Of a stretch of DNA of 64,000 bases, positions 17,705 to 26,474 are shown in pieces; position 1 is the first letter of the stretch, and every line of letters starts with the position of its first letter. Source of the DNA: Altericroceibacterium xinjiangense (lineage in GTDB: Bacteria; Pseudomonadota; Alphaproteobacteria; Sphingomonadales; Sphingomonadaceae); assembly GCF_003958635.1 (NCBI RefSeq), contig NZ_RSEK01000006.1:124001-188000 (forward strand), read 5' to 3'. The notes beneath the pieces were generated by a model. It ran no database searches. It worked only from the letters and a program-made list of their open reading frames with translations, and had not been told where the DNA came from. A program made the translations under genes and the position numbers.

Positions 17705-17819
17705 ACCCTCTCTCCTCACCAACTGTTTTTTGAAAGCTTAGCCCATCTGGACGCAGGAGCCAGACCGGAGCGTCAGCGTTGATGAAATTGTTTCGGGCTC
17801 CTGTTTCGCATTCGAATAA

Positions 17820-17835
17820 GGTTTCGAACGTAACC
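17820..17835. promoter_or_regulatory. Putative operator of the leucine operon (GTTTC-N4-GNAAC type)
   Basis: GGTTTC-GAAC-GTAACC, an imperfect 16-base palindrome, 67 bases before the GTG of the isovaleryl-CoA dehydrogenase gene. The same layout occurs ahead of hpd (24779-24794) and the ast operon (38937-38952). A separate 8-bp inverted repeat CAGGAGCC/GGCTCCTG (17754-17761 and 17796-17803) lies in the same divergent region, which also serves the PQQ-dehydrogenase gene. Confidence 0.45.
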
Positions 17836-17902
17836 ACTTCACAGACCCGCTCCCGCCTGCGAAGATGGAAGAAAGAGCCGCACAGAGCTTTTGGAGGATC
17901 GA

Positions 17903-19060
17903 GTGCTTGAAACTGGCCTGAACTTCGCCCTGGGCGAAACTGCCGACATGGTCCGGGATACGACGGCGCGCTTCGCGGCCGAGAAGATCGCGCCGATCGC
18001 AGCCGAGATCGACGAGAACGATCGCTTTCCGATCGAGCTGTGGCCCCAGATGGGGGAGCTTGGCCTGCACGGTGTTACCGTGGAAGAGGAATGGGGCGGA
18101 CTTGGCCTCGGCTACCTTGAGCATGTCGTGGCGCAGGAAGAGATCGCCCGCGCCTCTGCCTCCGTCGGCCTCAGCTACGGCGCGCATTCCAACTTGTGCG
18201 TCAACCAGATTCGCCGCTGGGGGAATGAGGATCAGAAGGGCAAGTACCTGCCGAAGCTGATCTCCGGCGAATATGTCGGCGCGCTCGCGATGAGCGAGGT
18301 CGCCGCGGGCAGCGACGTCGTGTCCATGAAGCTCCGGGCGGAAAAGGTAGACGGCGGATATCGCCTGAACGGCACCAAGTTCTGGATCACCAACGCGCCT
18401 TATGCCGATGTGCTGGTCGTCTATGCCAAGACCGATCCCGATGCGGGCGCGAAAGGCATCACTGCCTTCCTGATCGAACAGGACATGGACGGATTTTCCA
18501 TCGGCCAGAAGATCGACAAGGTCGGGATGCGCGGATCCCCCACCTCCGAGCTTGTGTTCGACGACTGCTTCGTGCCGGAAGAGAACATGATGGGGCCGCT
18601 GAACGGCGGTGTGAAAGTGCTGATGAGCGGGCTGGATTACGAACGCGTCGTCCTGTCCGGCATCCAGCTGGGAATCATGCAGGCCTGTCTGGACGTGGTC
18701 CTGCCTTACGTTCGGGACCGCAAACAGTTCGGTCAGCCGATCGGCAGCTTCCAGCTAATGCAGGCCAAGATCGCCGACATGTATGTGGCGCTCAATTCCT
18801 CGCGCGCTTACGTCTATTCCGTCGCGCGGGCCTGCGATGCCGGGCAGGCCACGCGGTTCGATGCAGCCGGCGCGATCCTGCTGGCGAGCGAGAACGCGGT
18901 GAAGGTCGCAAACGAAGCCGTGCAGGCGCTGGGCGGAGCGGGCTACACGAAGGACTGGCCGGTGGAACGCTACATGCGGGATGCCAAGCTGCTCGATATC
19001 GGGGCCGGAACGAACGAAATCCGCCGGATGCTGATCGGGCGGGAGCTGGTGGCGGGATGA
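17903..19060 (+). CDS. liuA: Isovaleryl-CoA dehydrogenase
   Basis: FAD acyl-CoA dehydrogenase of 385 residues that converts isovaleryl-CoA to 3-methylcrotonyl-CoA. The GTG at 17903 is chosen because GGAGG lies 5 bases before it. The acyl-CoA dehydrogenase blocks are clear: [18 protein letters not shown] in the middle, the catalytic Glu in [13 protein letters not shown] (at the position used by isovaleryl-CoA dehydrogenases, unlike the C-terminal Glu of other members), [14 protein letters not shown], and [20 protein letters not shown]. It overlaps the next gene by four bases and starts a five-gene operon whose second and third genes carboxylate its product, which fixes the substrate with good confidence. 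Confidence 0.93.
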   Translation: MLETGLNFALGETADMVRDTTARFAAEKIAPIAAEIDENDRFPIELWPQMGELGLHGVTVEEEWGGLGLGYLEHVVAQEEIARASASVGLSYGAHSNLCVNQIRRWGNEDQKGKYLPKLISGEYVGALAMSEVAAGSDVVSMKLRAEKVDGGYRLNGTKFWITNAPYADVLVVYAKTDPDAGAKGITAFLIEQDMDGFSIGQKIDKVGMRGSPTSELVFDDCFVPEENMMGPLNGGVKVLMSGLDYERVVLSGIQLGIMQACLDVVLPYVRDRKQFGQPIGSFQLMQAKIADMYVALNSSRAYVYSVARACDAGQATRFDAAGAILLASENAVKVANEAVQALGGAGYTKDWPVERYMRDAKLLDIGAGTNEIRRMLIGRELVAG

Positions 19061-20652
19061 GCCGCCTGTCCACCCTGATCGATCCGGAAAGCGAGGCTTT
19101 CCAGACCAACGCACGGCACAACCGCGCGCTTGCGGAGGACCTGCGCGACCGAGTCGCCGCCGCCGCCATGGGAGGCGGAGAACGCCACCGGCAACGGCAG
19201 CTGGATCGCGGAAAACTGCTCCCCCGCGACCGGATCCACCGGCTGCTCGATCCCGGATCGCCGTTCCTCGAAATCGGCCAGCTTGCCGCGAACGGGATGT
19301 ACGGCGACGAGGCACCGGGCGCGGGGATCGTCGCCGGGATCGGCCGGGTACGCGGGCGCGAGGTGATGATCGCCGCCAACGATGCGACCGTGAAGGGCGG
19401 CGCGTACTTCCCGATGACCGTCAAGAAGCACTTGCGCGGGCAGGAAATCGCGCGGGAAAACCGGCTCCCTTGTGTCTATCTGGTCGACAGCGGCGGCGCG
19501 AACCTGCCGTACCAGGCAGACGTGTTTCCCGACCGGGATCATTTCGGCCGCATCTTCTTCAACCAGGCGCAGATGTCGGCGGAAGGAATCGCCCAGATCG
19601 CCTGCGTGATGGGCAGCTGCACCGCCGGGGGCGCCTATGTCCCGGCGATGAGCGACGAGAGCGTGATCGTCCGCGATCAGGCGACCATCTTCCTGGCTGG
19701 TCCGCCGCTGGTGAAGGCGGCAACCGGGGAGGAGATCAGCGCAGAGGCTCTGGGCGGCGGCGATCTGCACGCGCGGCAATCCGGCGTGGTCGATCACCTG
19801 GCCGAAAACGACGCGCACGCGCTGGCAATCGTGCGCGACATAGTCGGCACCCTGCCCCCGCCGTCCCACGCGCGGCTTGACCTTCAGGAATCGCGCCCGC
19901 CCCTGCTCGATCCGCAGGACCTCTACGGCCTGATCCCGACTGATGTACGCGCGCCCTATGACGTGCGCGAAGTGATTGCCCGGATTGTCGACGGATCGGA
20001 ATTCCACGAGTTCAAGCGGCTCTACGGCACGACCTTGGTCTGCGGTTTCGCACATATCTGGGGCATGCCGGTGGCGATCTTGGCGAACAACGGCGTGCTG
20101 TTTTCCGAAAGCGCGGTGAAAGGTACCCACTTCATAGAGCTCGCCTGCCAGCGCGGGATCCCGCTGCTGTTCCTGCAGAACATCTCCGGCTTCATGGTCG
20201 GTGGGAAGTACGAGGCGGAAGGGATCGCCCGCCACGGGGCCAAGCTGGTCACCGCGGTCGCCACCGCACAAGTGCCGAAAATCACCGTCCTGATCGGCGG
20301 CAGCTTCGGCGCCGGGAATTACGGGATGGCGGGCCGGGCCTATTCGCCCCGGTTCCTGTTCACCTGGCCCAATTCGCGGATCAGCGTGATGGGCGGGGAA
20401 CAAGCCGCCAGCGTGCTCGCCACCGTGCACCGCGATGCAGACAACTGGACGCCAGAAGAAGCCGAGGCGTTCAAGGCCCCGATCCGCCAGAAGTACGAGG
20501 ATGAAGGCAATCCCTATTACGCCACCGCGCGGCTGTGGGACGATGGGATCATCGACCCGGTGCAGACCCGGGACGTGCTTGGCCTTGCCTTCTCCGCAAC
20601 CCTGAACGCCCCGATTCCCGACCGGGCGCAGTTCGGCGTGTTCAGGATGTGA
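19057..20652 (+). CDS. liuB: Methylcrotonyl-CoA carboxylase, carboxyltransferase (beta) subunit
   Basis: Biotin-dependent carboxyltransferase of 531 residues, normal for the MCC beta subunit. It transfers CO2 from carboxybiotin to 3-methylcrotonyl-CoA, forming 3-methylglutaconyl-CoA. Both crotonase-like halves are visible: [32 protein letters not shown] in the N-half and [33 protein letters not shown] in the C-half, with [14 protein letters not shown]. The DSGGANLP / FMVG pattern points to MCC rather than propionyl-CoA carboxylase, and the upstream isovaleryl-CoA dehydrogenase agrees. Overlaps liuA by four bases. Confidence 0.94.
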   Translation: MSRLSTLIDPESEAFQTNARHNRALAEDLRDRVAAAAMGGGERHRQRQLDRGKLLPRDRIHRLLDPGSPFLEIGQLAANGMYGDEAPGAGIVAGIGRVRGREVMIAANDATVKGGAYFPMTVKKHLRGQEIARENRLPCVYLVDSGGANLPYQADVFPDRDHFGRIFFNQAQMSAEGIAQIACVMGSCTAGGAYVPAMSDESVIVRDQATIFLAGPPLVKAATGEEISAEALGGGDLHARQSGVVDHLAENDAHALAIVRDIVGTLPPPSHARLDLQESRPPLLDPQDLYGLIPTDVRAPYDVREVIARIVDGSEFHEFKRLYGTTLVCGFAHIWGMPVAILANNGVLFSESAVKGTHFIELACQRGIPLLFLQNISGFMVGGKYEAEGIARHGAKLVTAVATAQVPKITVLIGGSFGAGNYGMAGRAYSPRFLFTWPNSRISVMGGEQAASVLATVHRDADNWTPEEAEAFKAPIRQKYEDEGNPYYATARLWDDGIIDPVQTRDVLGLAFSATLNAPIPDRAQFGVFRM

Positions 20653-20656
20653 TCCG

Positions 20657-22525
20657 ATGATCGAAAGCCTTCTCATCGCCAATCGCGGGGAAATTGCCTG
20701 CCGGATCATCCGCACCGCGCGGCGGCTGGGGATTCGCACCATTGCTGTCCATTCCGATGCGGATGCGGCCATGCCGTTCGTGCGCGAAGCGGATGAGGCC
20801 GTCTGCATCGGCACTGCCCCGGCGCGCGAAAGCTACCTTGACCAGCAGAAGATCCTCAATGCAGCGCGCCGGACGGGAGCGCAGGCGATCCATCCCGGCT
20901 ACGGCTTCCTGTCCGAAAACGCCGAGTTCGCCGAAGCGGTGAGCGCGGCCGGCCTTGTCTGGGTCGGCGCGCCGCCATCCGCGATCCGCGCGATGGGCCT
21001 GAAGGACGCAGCCAAGCGCCTGATGGAGAGCGCAGGCGTTCCCGTGACGCCCGGCTATTACGGGGATGACCAGAGCCCCGAACGGCTGGAAGCCGAAGCC
21101 GGGCGAGTGGGCTATCCCGTGCTGATCAAGGCGGTCGCGGGCGGCGGCGGCAAGGGCATGCGGCGGGTGGATCATGCGGAACAGTTCCGCGACTTGCTGG
21201 CCAGCTGCCGGCGCGAAGCGGCCAGTTCGTTCGGCAACGACGATGTGCTGATCGAGAAATACGTCCTGTCTCCGCGCCATATCGAGGTGCAGCTGTTCGG
21301 CGACACTCACGGCAACGTCGTCCACTTGTTCGAACGGGATTGTTCGCTCCAGCGGCGGCACCAGAAGGTGATCGAGGAAGCGCCCGCGTTGGGAATGGAC
21401 CCGGAGACCCGCGCCGCTGTCTGCGAAGCCGCTGTGAAGGCCGCCAAGGCAGTAGGCTACGTCGGCGCAGGCACGATCGAGTTCATTGCCGACGCCAGCG
21501 AAGGCCTGCGGGCGGACCGCATCTGGTTCATGGAGATGAACACCCGGCTCCAGGTTGAACATCCCGTCACGGAGGAAATCACCGGGCAGGATCTGGTCGA
21601 ATGGCAATTGCGCGTCGCCTCGGGCGAACCGCTGCCGAAACGGCAGGAAGGCCTCGCGATCCACGGCTGGGCGATGGAAGCGCGGCTCTACGCTGAAAAT
21701 CCTTCCGCCGGGTTTCTCCCCTCTACCGGTCCGCTGCGCCATCTTTCGTTGCCGGGGACCATTCGCGTCGAAAGCGGCGTCGAGCAAGGGAATGAGGTCA
21801 CCACCTGGTACGATCCGATGATTGCCAAGCTGGTTGTCCATGCGCCCACCCGCACGGCGGCTGCGCGGGCGCTGGCATCGGCGTGCGAGGACGTGGAAGT
21901 CTGGCCGGTGAAGACCAACGCGGCCTTCCTCGCCCGCGCGGCGTCCGATCTGGACTTCGTCGCCGGAAACATCGACACCGGTTTCATCGAACGTCACGCC
22001 GACCGGCTGATCCCGGGCGGTGAGCCTTCGCAGGAGGTCCTGCAAGCCGCCGCGCAGTCCCTGCTGCCGCCTCCAGGCTCCGATCCGTGGACGGCGCTTT
22101 CCGGTTTGCGCCCCAACCAACCGCGCGACCTGCGCGTGGTGGTAGAAGTCGGCGCGGTGCCGCACGTCGTCACGCTGGAAGATCCTGCTCCGGAAGCAAG
22201 GACCATTGCGGTCGGCGGGGAACGCGTGCTGTTCCACAAGGGAGAGGCGTGGTCCGTCGCGGAACCGTCCGCCGATCACGCGACATCGGGCGGCATTTCG
22301 GATGGAGCGATCCTCGCCCCGATGCCGGGCCGGATCATCTCGGTCGACGTCGCGGCCGGAGACGCGGTGACAAAGGGCCAGAAGCTGCTCGTGCTTGAGG
22401 CGATGAAGATGGAGCAGGCACTGCTCGCTCCGTTCGACGGAACAGTGGCCGATCTGTCCGCGAAAACCGGTGGGCAAGTGACCGAAGGCGCCTTGCTCGC
22501 CCTGATCCAACCGGAGGAAAGCTGA
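20657..22525 (+). CDS. liuD: Methylcrotonyl-CoA carboxylase, biotin carboxylase/biotin carrier (alpha) subunit
   Basis: A 622-residue alpha subunit. The biotin carboxylase domain fills about 1-450 (LLIANRGEIACRIIRTARRLG at the start, KAVAGGGGKGMR for ATP binding, FMEMNTRLQVEHPVTEEITG), followed by a linker and a C-terminal biotinyl domain with EAMKMEQ, whose Lys carries biotin. It carboxylates its own biotin using ATP and bicarbonate and works with the beta subunit encoded 4 bases upstream. It overlaps the next ATG by one base (TGATG). Confidence 0.95.
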   Translation: MIESLLIANRGEIACRIIRTARRLGIRTIAVHSDADAAMPFVREADEAVCIGTAPARESYLDQQKILNAARRTGAQAIHPGYGFLSENAEFAEAVSAAGLVWVGAPPSAIRAMGLKDAAKRLMESAGVPVTPGYYGDDQSPERLEAEAGRVGYPVLIKAVAGGGGKGMRRVDHAEQFRDLLASCRREAASSFGNDDVLIEKYVLSPRHIEVQLFGDTHGNVVHLFERDCSLQRRHQKVIEEAPALGMDPETRAAVCEAAVKAAKAVGYVGAGTIEFIADASEGLRADRIWFMEMNTRLQVEHPVTEEITGQDLVEWQLRVASGEPLPKRQEGLAIHGWAMEARLYAENPSAGFLPSTGPLRHLSLPGTIRVESGVEQGNEVTTWYDPMIAKLVVHAPTRTAAARALASACEDVEVWPVKTNAAFLARAASDLDFVAGNIDTGFIERHADRLIPGGEPSQEVLQAAAQSLLPPPGSDPWTALSGLRPNQPRDLRVVVEVGAVPHVVTLEDPAPEARTIAVGGERVLFHKGEAWSVAEPSADHATSGGISDGAILAPMPGRIISVDVAAGDAVTKGQKLLVLEAMKMEQALLAPFDGTVADLSAKTGGQVTEGALLALIQPEES

Positions 22526-22977
22526 TGGCGGGCCGCTTTTACGACGAATGGTCAATCGGCGACCGGATCGAGCACGACATCCGCCGCACGGTCACCGAGA
22601 CCGACAACCTCCTGTTTTCCACCATGACCCACAACCCGCAGCCGCTTCACCTCGATGCGGAAGCGGCGAAGGCGAGCGAGTTCGGGCAAATCCTCGTCAA
22701 CGGGACTTTTACGTTTTCCCTGATGGTGGGGCTGACCGTCGGCGACACGACGCTCGGCACGCTGATTGCCAATCTCGGCTACGACAAGCTGACGATGCCG
22801 AAGCCGGTATTTATCGGAGACACCCTGCGGGCGACAAGCGAAGTCACCGACCTGCGGGACAGCAAGTCCCGTCCGGAGGCAGGGATCGTCACTTGGCGCC
22901 ACCGCCTGCTGAACCAGCGGGACGAGATCGTCTGCGAGTGTCTGCGTACCGCCCTGCTGAAGCGGAGCGGCGCGTGA
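22525..22977 (+). CDS. MaoC-family hot-dog hydratase of the leucine operon
   Basis: A 150-residue R-specific enoyl-CoA hydratase-like protein. The hydratase-2 pattern is seen at TETDNLLFSTMTHNPQPLHLDAEAAKASEFGQILVNGTFTFSLM: Asp in TETDN, then the catalytic His/Asp neighbourhood HNPQPLHLD. Sequence around GYDKLTMPKPVFIGDTL is typical of MaoC proteins that act on branched acyl-CoAs such as mesaconyl-CoA. In classical liu/mcc clusters this step (3-methylglutaconyl-CoA hydration) is done by an unrelated crotonase, LiuC, which is absent here. That MaoC replaces it is inference. It overlaps the next gene by four bases. Confidence 0.85.
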   Translation: MAGRFYDEWSIGDRIEHDIRRTVTETDNLLFSTMTHNPQPLHLDAEAAKASEFGQILVNGTFTFSLMVGLTVGDTTLGTLIANLGYDKLTMPKPVFIGDTLRATSEVTDLRDSKSRPEAGIVTWRHRLLNQRDEIVCECLRTALLKRSGA

Positions 22978-23819
22978 GGCTGCGCTCCCTCCTGTTCGTC
23001 CCCGGGGATCGGCCGGACCGAATGGAAAAGGCACTCGGCTCGGGCGCGGATGCGCTGATCCTGGATCTTGAGGATTCGGTGACGTCCGACAACAAGAGTC
23101 AGGCCCGGCAGGCGGTTGCTGCCTTCCTCCAGCAGGATCACGGTTCCGTGCAGGTGATGGTTCGCGTGAACCCGCTGGACGGTGCCGGCAACGCGCACGA
23201 TCTCGATGCGCTCACCGGTCTTGCCCCTGCCGCCATCGTCCTGCCCAAGGCGGAAGGCGCGGGGAGCGTGGCGGACTTGCGCCAACAGATGGAGAGCCGA
23301 GGCATCTCGGCCCCGATCCTCCCCATCGCCACGGAAACCCCTGCCGCGATCTTCCAACTCGGCAGCTACGCCGAAAAAGGCAGCCTGCTTGCCGGATTGA
23401 CGTGGGGCGCAGAAGACCTGCCCGCCGCGATCGGCGCGATCTCCTCTCGGGAGGAGGATGGCCGGTACACCGCGCCGTACGAACTCGTCCGCAGCCTAGC
23501 GTTGTTTGCCGCCCACGCGGCGGGGGTTCCGGCGATCGAGACGGTCTATCCCGATTTTCGCGATACCGATGGCCTCGCCGCTTATGCTGCCCGGGCGCGG
23601 CGGGACGGCTTTACCGGGATGATGGCGATCCACCCGGCGCAAGTCCCGGTCATCAACCAGGCCTTCACCCCGTCCGCCGAGGAAATCGAACGCGCGCGCC
23701 GGATCGTGGACTTGTTCGAAGCCAACCCCGGAACCGGCGCCATCGCGCTGGACGGCCGCATGCTCGATGCCCCGCACCTCAAGCAAGCAGGCCTGATCCT
23801 GCGATGCGCTGAGGGATAA
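22974..23819 (+). CDS. CitE-like (HpcH/HpaI family) CoA-ester lyase
   Basis: A 281-residue TIM-barrel lyase. It starts at GTG 22974, which overlaps the preceding TGA; the open frame upstream reads through the MaoC gene. Family motifs: RSLLFVPGDRPDRMEKAL at the N-terminus, LDLEDSV, VRVNP, LPKAEG, TWGAEDLPAAIG and MAIHPAQVPVINQAF. These bind Mg and CoA esters in citryl-, malyl- and citramalyl-CoA lyases. In a leucine operon the expected last enzyme is HMG-CoA lyase, a different family (HMGL-like), which is not present, so this gene may do an analogous cleavage or act on a related C5 CoA ester. The true substrate is open. Confidence 0.85.
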   Translation: MRLRSLLFVPGDRPDRMEKALGSGADALILDLEDSVTSDNKSQARQAVAAFLQQDHGSVQVMVRVNPLDGAGNAHDLDALTGLAPAAIVLPKAEGAGSVADLRQQMESRGISAPILPIATETPAAIFQLGSYAEKGSLLAGLTWGAEDLPAAIGAISSREEDGRYTAPYELVRSLALFAAHAAGVPAIETVYPDFRDTDGLAAYAARARRDGFTGMMAIHPAQVPVINQAFTPSAEEIERARRIVDLFEANPGTGAIALDGRMLDAPHLKQAGLILRCAEG

Positions 23820-23857
23820 GTTTTGGAACTGGCGCATTTTTTCTGAGGAGAAAAAGG

Positions 23858-24715
23858 ATGGCCGACGCAGATACTCTCGTTCTCCCGGAAGGGGCCGCCA
23901 GCGACTGGACGATTCCCCAGAACTGGAACGCTTACACCCCGGAAGAGCATGCCGTCTGGGACACCCTGTTCGAACGGCAGGCGAAGCTGCTGCCCGGCCG
24001 CGTCGCGCCGGAGTTCCTCGAAGGGCTGGACATCCTGCGCCTGTCGAAGCCCGGCATTCCCGATTTCGAGGAATTGTCCGACCGGCTGATGAAGGCGACC
24101 GGCTGGCAAGTGGTCGCGGTGCCCGGCCTTGTCCCGGATGCGGTGTTCTTCGACCATTTGGCGGAGCGGCGCTTCGTTGCCGGAAGCTTCATCCGCAAAC
24201 CGGACCAGCTCGATTACCTGCAGGAGCCGGACGTCTTCCATGACGTGTTCGGACACGTGCCCCTGCTCGCCAACCCGGTATTCGCCGATTACATGCAGGC
24301 CTACGGCATCGGCGGCCAGCGCGCGGGCGGGCGCGGAGCGATCGACCTCCTGGCCCGGCTTTACTGGTACACGGTGGAATTCGGTCTCATCCAGTCGGCG
24401 GAAGGGTTGAGGCTGTACGGCGCGGGAATCGTATCCTCGCGCAGCGAATCCATCTTCGCGCTCGACGATCCTTCACCCAACAGGATCCGGTTCGATCTCA
24501 AGCGGATCATGCGGACGCAGTACAAGATCGACGATTTCCAGCAGACCTACTTCGTGATCGACAGCTTCGACGATCTGCTGGACCGGACGCTGAACACCGA
24601 CTTTGCCCCGCTGTACGATGAACTGATCGGCGCGGAAGAAATCGCGCCGGACGCGGTGCTGCCGGATGATCGGGTGATCCATCGCGGCACGCAAGCTTAT
24701 TCCCGGTCCCGCTGA
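23858..24715 (+). CDS. phhA: Phenylalanine 4-hydroxylase
   Basis: Tetrahydrobiopterin-dependent iron hydroxylase of 285 residues, the length of the single-domain bacterial enzyme. The iron ligands are visible: two His in FHDVFGHVPLL and Glu in LYWYTVEFGLI. ATG 23858 has GAGGAG about 10 bases upstream. It converts phenylalanine to tyrosine and opens the tyrosine-degradation gene series that follows on the same strand. No pterin dehydratase or tyrosine aminotransferase gene is in the window, so these must be elsewhere. A 12-base partial palindrome (23819-23830) lies before it but has the wrong spacing to match the operator ahead of hpd. Confidence 0.95.
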   Translation: MADADTLVLPEGAASDWTIPQNWNAYTPEEHAVWDTLFERQAKLLPGRVAPEFLEGLDILRLSKPGIPDFEELSDRLMKATGWQVVAVPGLVPDAVFFDHLAERRFVAGSFIRKPDQLDYLQEPDVFHDVFGHVPLLANPVFADYMQAYGIGGQRAGGRGAIDLLARLYWYTVEFGLIQSAEGLRLYGAGIVSSRSESIFALDDPSPNRIRFDLKRIMRTQYKIDDFQQTYFVIDSFDDLLDRTLNTDFAPLYDELIGAEEIAPDAVLPDDRVIHRGTQAYSRSR

Positions 24716-24778
24716 TCGAACGGCTCCCCCCAATGACACCCTTCCGCCCTTGCAAAGGAGCTCGCGCAGGAGCAATGT

Positions 24779-24794
24779 AGTTTCCATCGAAACT
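24779..24794. promoter_or_regulatory. Putative operator ahead of hpd (GTTTC-N4-GNAAC type)
   Basis: AGTTTC-CATC-GAAACT is a perfect palindrome in its six-base arms (seven counting the flanking T/A pair), centred about 48 bases before the hpd ATG in the 119-base gap after phhA. It is the best copy of the 16-base element also found before the leucine and arginine operons. A promoter for hpd-VOC-fahA-maiA independent of phhA is therefore likely. Confidence 0.5.
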
Positions 24795-24834
24795 ATCTGC
24801 GGCCTTGCAGCCGCCACTGGTCTGGAGAGAGAGA

Positions 24835-25932
24835 ATGGCTGATCTGCACGAAAATCCCATCGGCTTGTGCGGCTTCGAGTTCGTCGAGTTTTCCGCTCCG
24901 GAGAAAGGCGTGCTGGAACAGGTCTTCCAGGCGACGGGCTTCACCCGCATTGCCCGTCACCGCTCCAAGGATGTGGAGCTGTGGCGCCAGGGAGACGTGA
25001 ACCTGATCACCAACTACGAACCCGGATCCCCGGCCGCGGAATTTGCTGCCAAGCACGGTCCGTCGGCCTGCGGGCTCGCGTTTAGGGTGCGGGATGCCCG
25101 CAAGGCTTACGACGAAGTGCTTTCCCGCGGGGCCGAGCCCGTGCAGGTCGATACCGGACCGATGGAACTGCGCCTCCCCGCCATCCGGGGGATCGGCGGG
25201 GCGATCATCTACCTGATCGACCGTTATGACGAGGTGTCGATCTACGACATCGATTTCGAGTACCTGCCGAACGTGGACCGCCATCCCAAGGGCGCGGGGC
25301 TCAAGATCATCGATCACCTGACCCACAACGTCCACAAGGGGCAGATGGAGCACTGGGCGAAGTACTACGAAAAGCTCTTCAACTTCAAAGAGATCCGGTA
25401 CTTCGACATCAAGGGCGAATACACCGGCCTCACCTCCCGTGCGATGACTGCGCCGGACGGCCTGATCCGCATTCCCTTGAACGAGGAAGGCGATGCAGGC
25501 GGCGGACAGATCGAGGAATTCCTGAAGGAATACAATGGTGAAGGCATCCAGCACATTGCCTTCCTGACCGATGATCTGATCGCCGTATGGGACAAGCTGA
25601 AAGCGCTCGGCACCCCGTTCATGACCGCGCCGCCGCAGACCTATTACGAGATGCTGGATGAGCGTCTGCCCGGCCACGGAGAGCCCGCCGGCGAGTTGCA
25701 GCAGCGCGGCATCCTGCTCGATGGATCGACCGAGGAAGGCGATCCCCGGCTGTTGCTGCAGATCTTCTCCGAACCGCTGATCGGTCCGATCTTCTTCGAA
25801 TTCATCCAGCGCAAGAAGGATGAAGGCTTCGGCGAAGGCAACTTCAAGGCCTTGTTCGAATCGATGGAGCGGGACCAGATGCGGCGCGGTGCGTTGGAGA
25901 AGGACTTGCGGGAAAAGGAAGGCCAGGCGTGA
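24835..25932 (+). CDS. hpd: 4-Hydroxyphenylpyruvate dioxygenase
   Basis: Fe(II) enzyme of 365 residues that turns 4-hydroxyphenylpyruvate into homogentisate. The two VOC-like halves are visible, with the metal ligands in the C-terminal half: His in [17 protein letters not shown], His in [12 protein letters not shown], and Glu in the conserved ending [15 protein letters not shown] 24835 follows GGAGAGAGAG; ten residues of open frame before it are not family-like. It overlaps the next gene (GTG at 25929) by four bases. Confidence 0.95.
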   Translation: MADLHENPIGLCGFEFVEFSAPEKGVLEQVFQATGFTRIARHRSKDVELWRQGDVNLITNYEPGSPAAEFAAKHGPSACGLAFRVRDARKAYDEVLSRGAEPVQVDTGPMELRLPAIRGIGGAIIYLIDRYDEVSIYDIDFEYLPNVDRHPKGAGLKIIDHLTHNVHKGQMEHWAKYYEKLFNFKEIRYFDIKGEYTGLTSRAMTAPDGLIRIPLNEEGDAGGGQIEEFLKEYNGEGIQHIAFLTDDLIAVWDKLKALGTPFMTAPPQTYYEMLDERLPGHGEPAGELQQRGILLDGSTEEGDPRLLLQIFSEPLIGPIFFEFIQRKKDEGFGEGNFKALFESMERDQMRRGALEKDLREKEGQA

Positions 25933-26474
25933 CGGCAAAGTTCAAGACCAGCGGCATTCATCACGTCGCCTATCGCTGCAAGGACGCACAGGAGACGGTC
26001 GAATGGTATGAGCGGGTGCTCGGCATGACCTTCACCACCGCCTTTGCCGAAGACCGCGTCCCTTCGACCGGAGAGCCCGATCCCTACATGCACGTGTTCC
26101 TGGAATGCGGCGGCGGCAACGTGATCGCGTTCTTCGAATTGCCAAGCAAGCCGGAAATGGGACGGGACCAGAACACGCCCGCGTGGGTGCAGCATATTGC
26201 CCTTCGCGTGCCGGACATGGATGCGCTTCTCGCAGCCAGGGAGCATATCGAGGCGCAAGGCATCGACGTGCTTGGCCCGACTTTCCATGGAGTGTTCCGC
26301 TCGATCTACTTCTTCGATCCGAACGGCCACCGGATCGAACTGGCCTGCGACATCGGCACGCCTGACCAGTACGCGGAATTGTCCCGCGTCGCCCCGGCGA
26401 TGCTGGAGGAATGGTCCCGGACCAAGAAAGCCCCCCGCCACGCCGATTGGCTACACAAGGAGCCGGAAGCTTGA
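25929..26474 (+). CDS. VOC-superfamily (glyoxalase/extradiol dioxygenase fold) protein in the tyrosine operon
   Basis: A 181-residue protein made of two beta-alpha-beta-beta-beta units. Candidate metal ligands occupy the four classical places: His12 ([10 protein letters not shown]), Glu70 (VIAFFEL), His89 ([10 protein letters not shown]) and Glu137 (GHRIELACD). GTG start overlaps the hpd stop, and its own stop overlaps the TTG of fahA, so it sits exactly between the enzyme that makes homogentisate and the one that cleaves fumarylacetoacetate. The usual homogentisate 1,2-dioxygenase gene is not in the window. Whether this protein is an accessory enzyme or an unrecognised ring-opening dioxygenase cannot be decided from sequence alone. 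Confidence 0.8.
   Translation: MTAKFKTSGIHHVAYRCKDAQETVEWYERVLGMTFTTAFAEDRVPSTGEPDPYMHVFLECGGGNVIAFFELPSKPEMGRDQNTPAWVQHIALRVPDMDALLAAREHIEAQGIDVLGPTFHGVFRSIYFFDPNGHRIELACDIGTPDQYAELSRVAPAMLEEWSRTKKAPRHADWLHKEPEA

Noticed and set aside
17754-17803. 8-bp inverted repeat CAGGAGCC/GGCTCCTG with a 34-base spacer
   Set aside because: Spacer too long for a typical operator or terminator; mentioned with the leucine operon promoter but not called separately.
20642-22555. 637-codon open frame on the minus strand opposite the biotin carboxylase gene
   Set aside because: Shadow of a highly conserved gene in GC-rich DNA; no motif, and it would overlap two operon junctions.
23819-23830. Partial palindrome AGTTTTGGAACT before phhA, and a similar AGTTTCAGAACC before the aromatic aldehyde dehydrogenase gene
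   Set aside because: The half-sites resemble the amino-acid operon element, but the spacing is four bases shorter, so they do not fit the same dimeric site; chance resemblance is likely.
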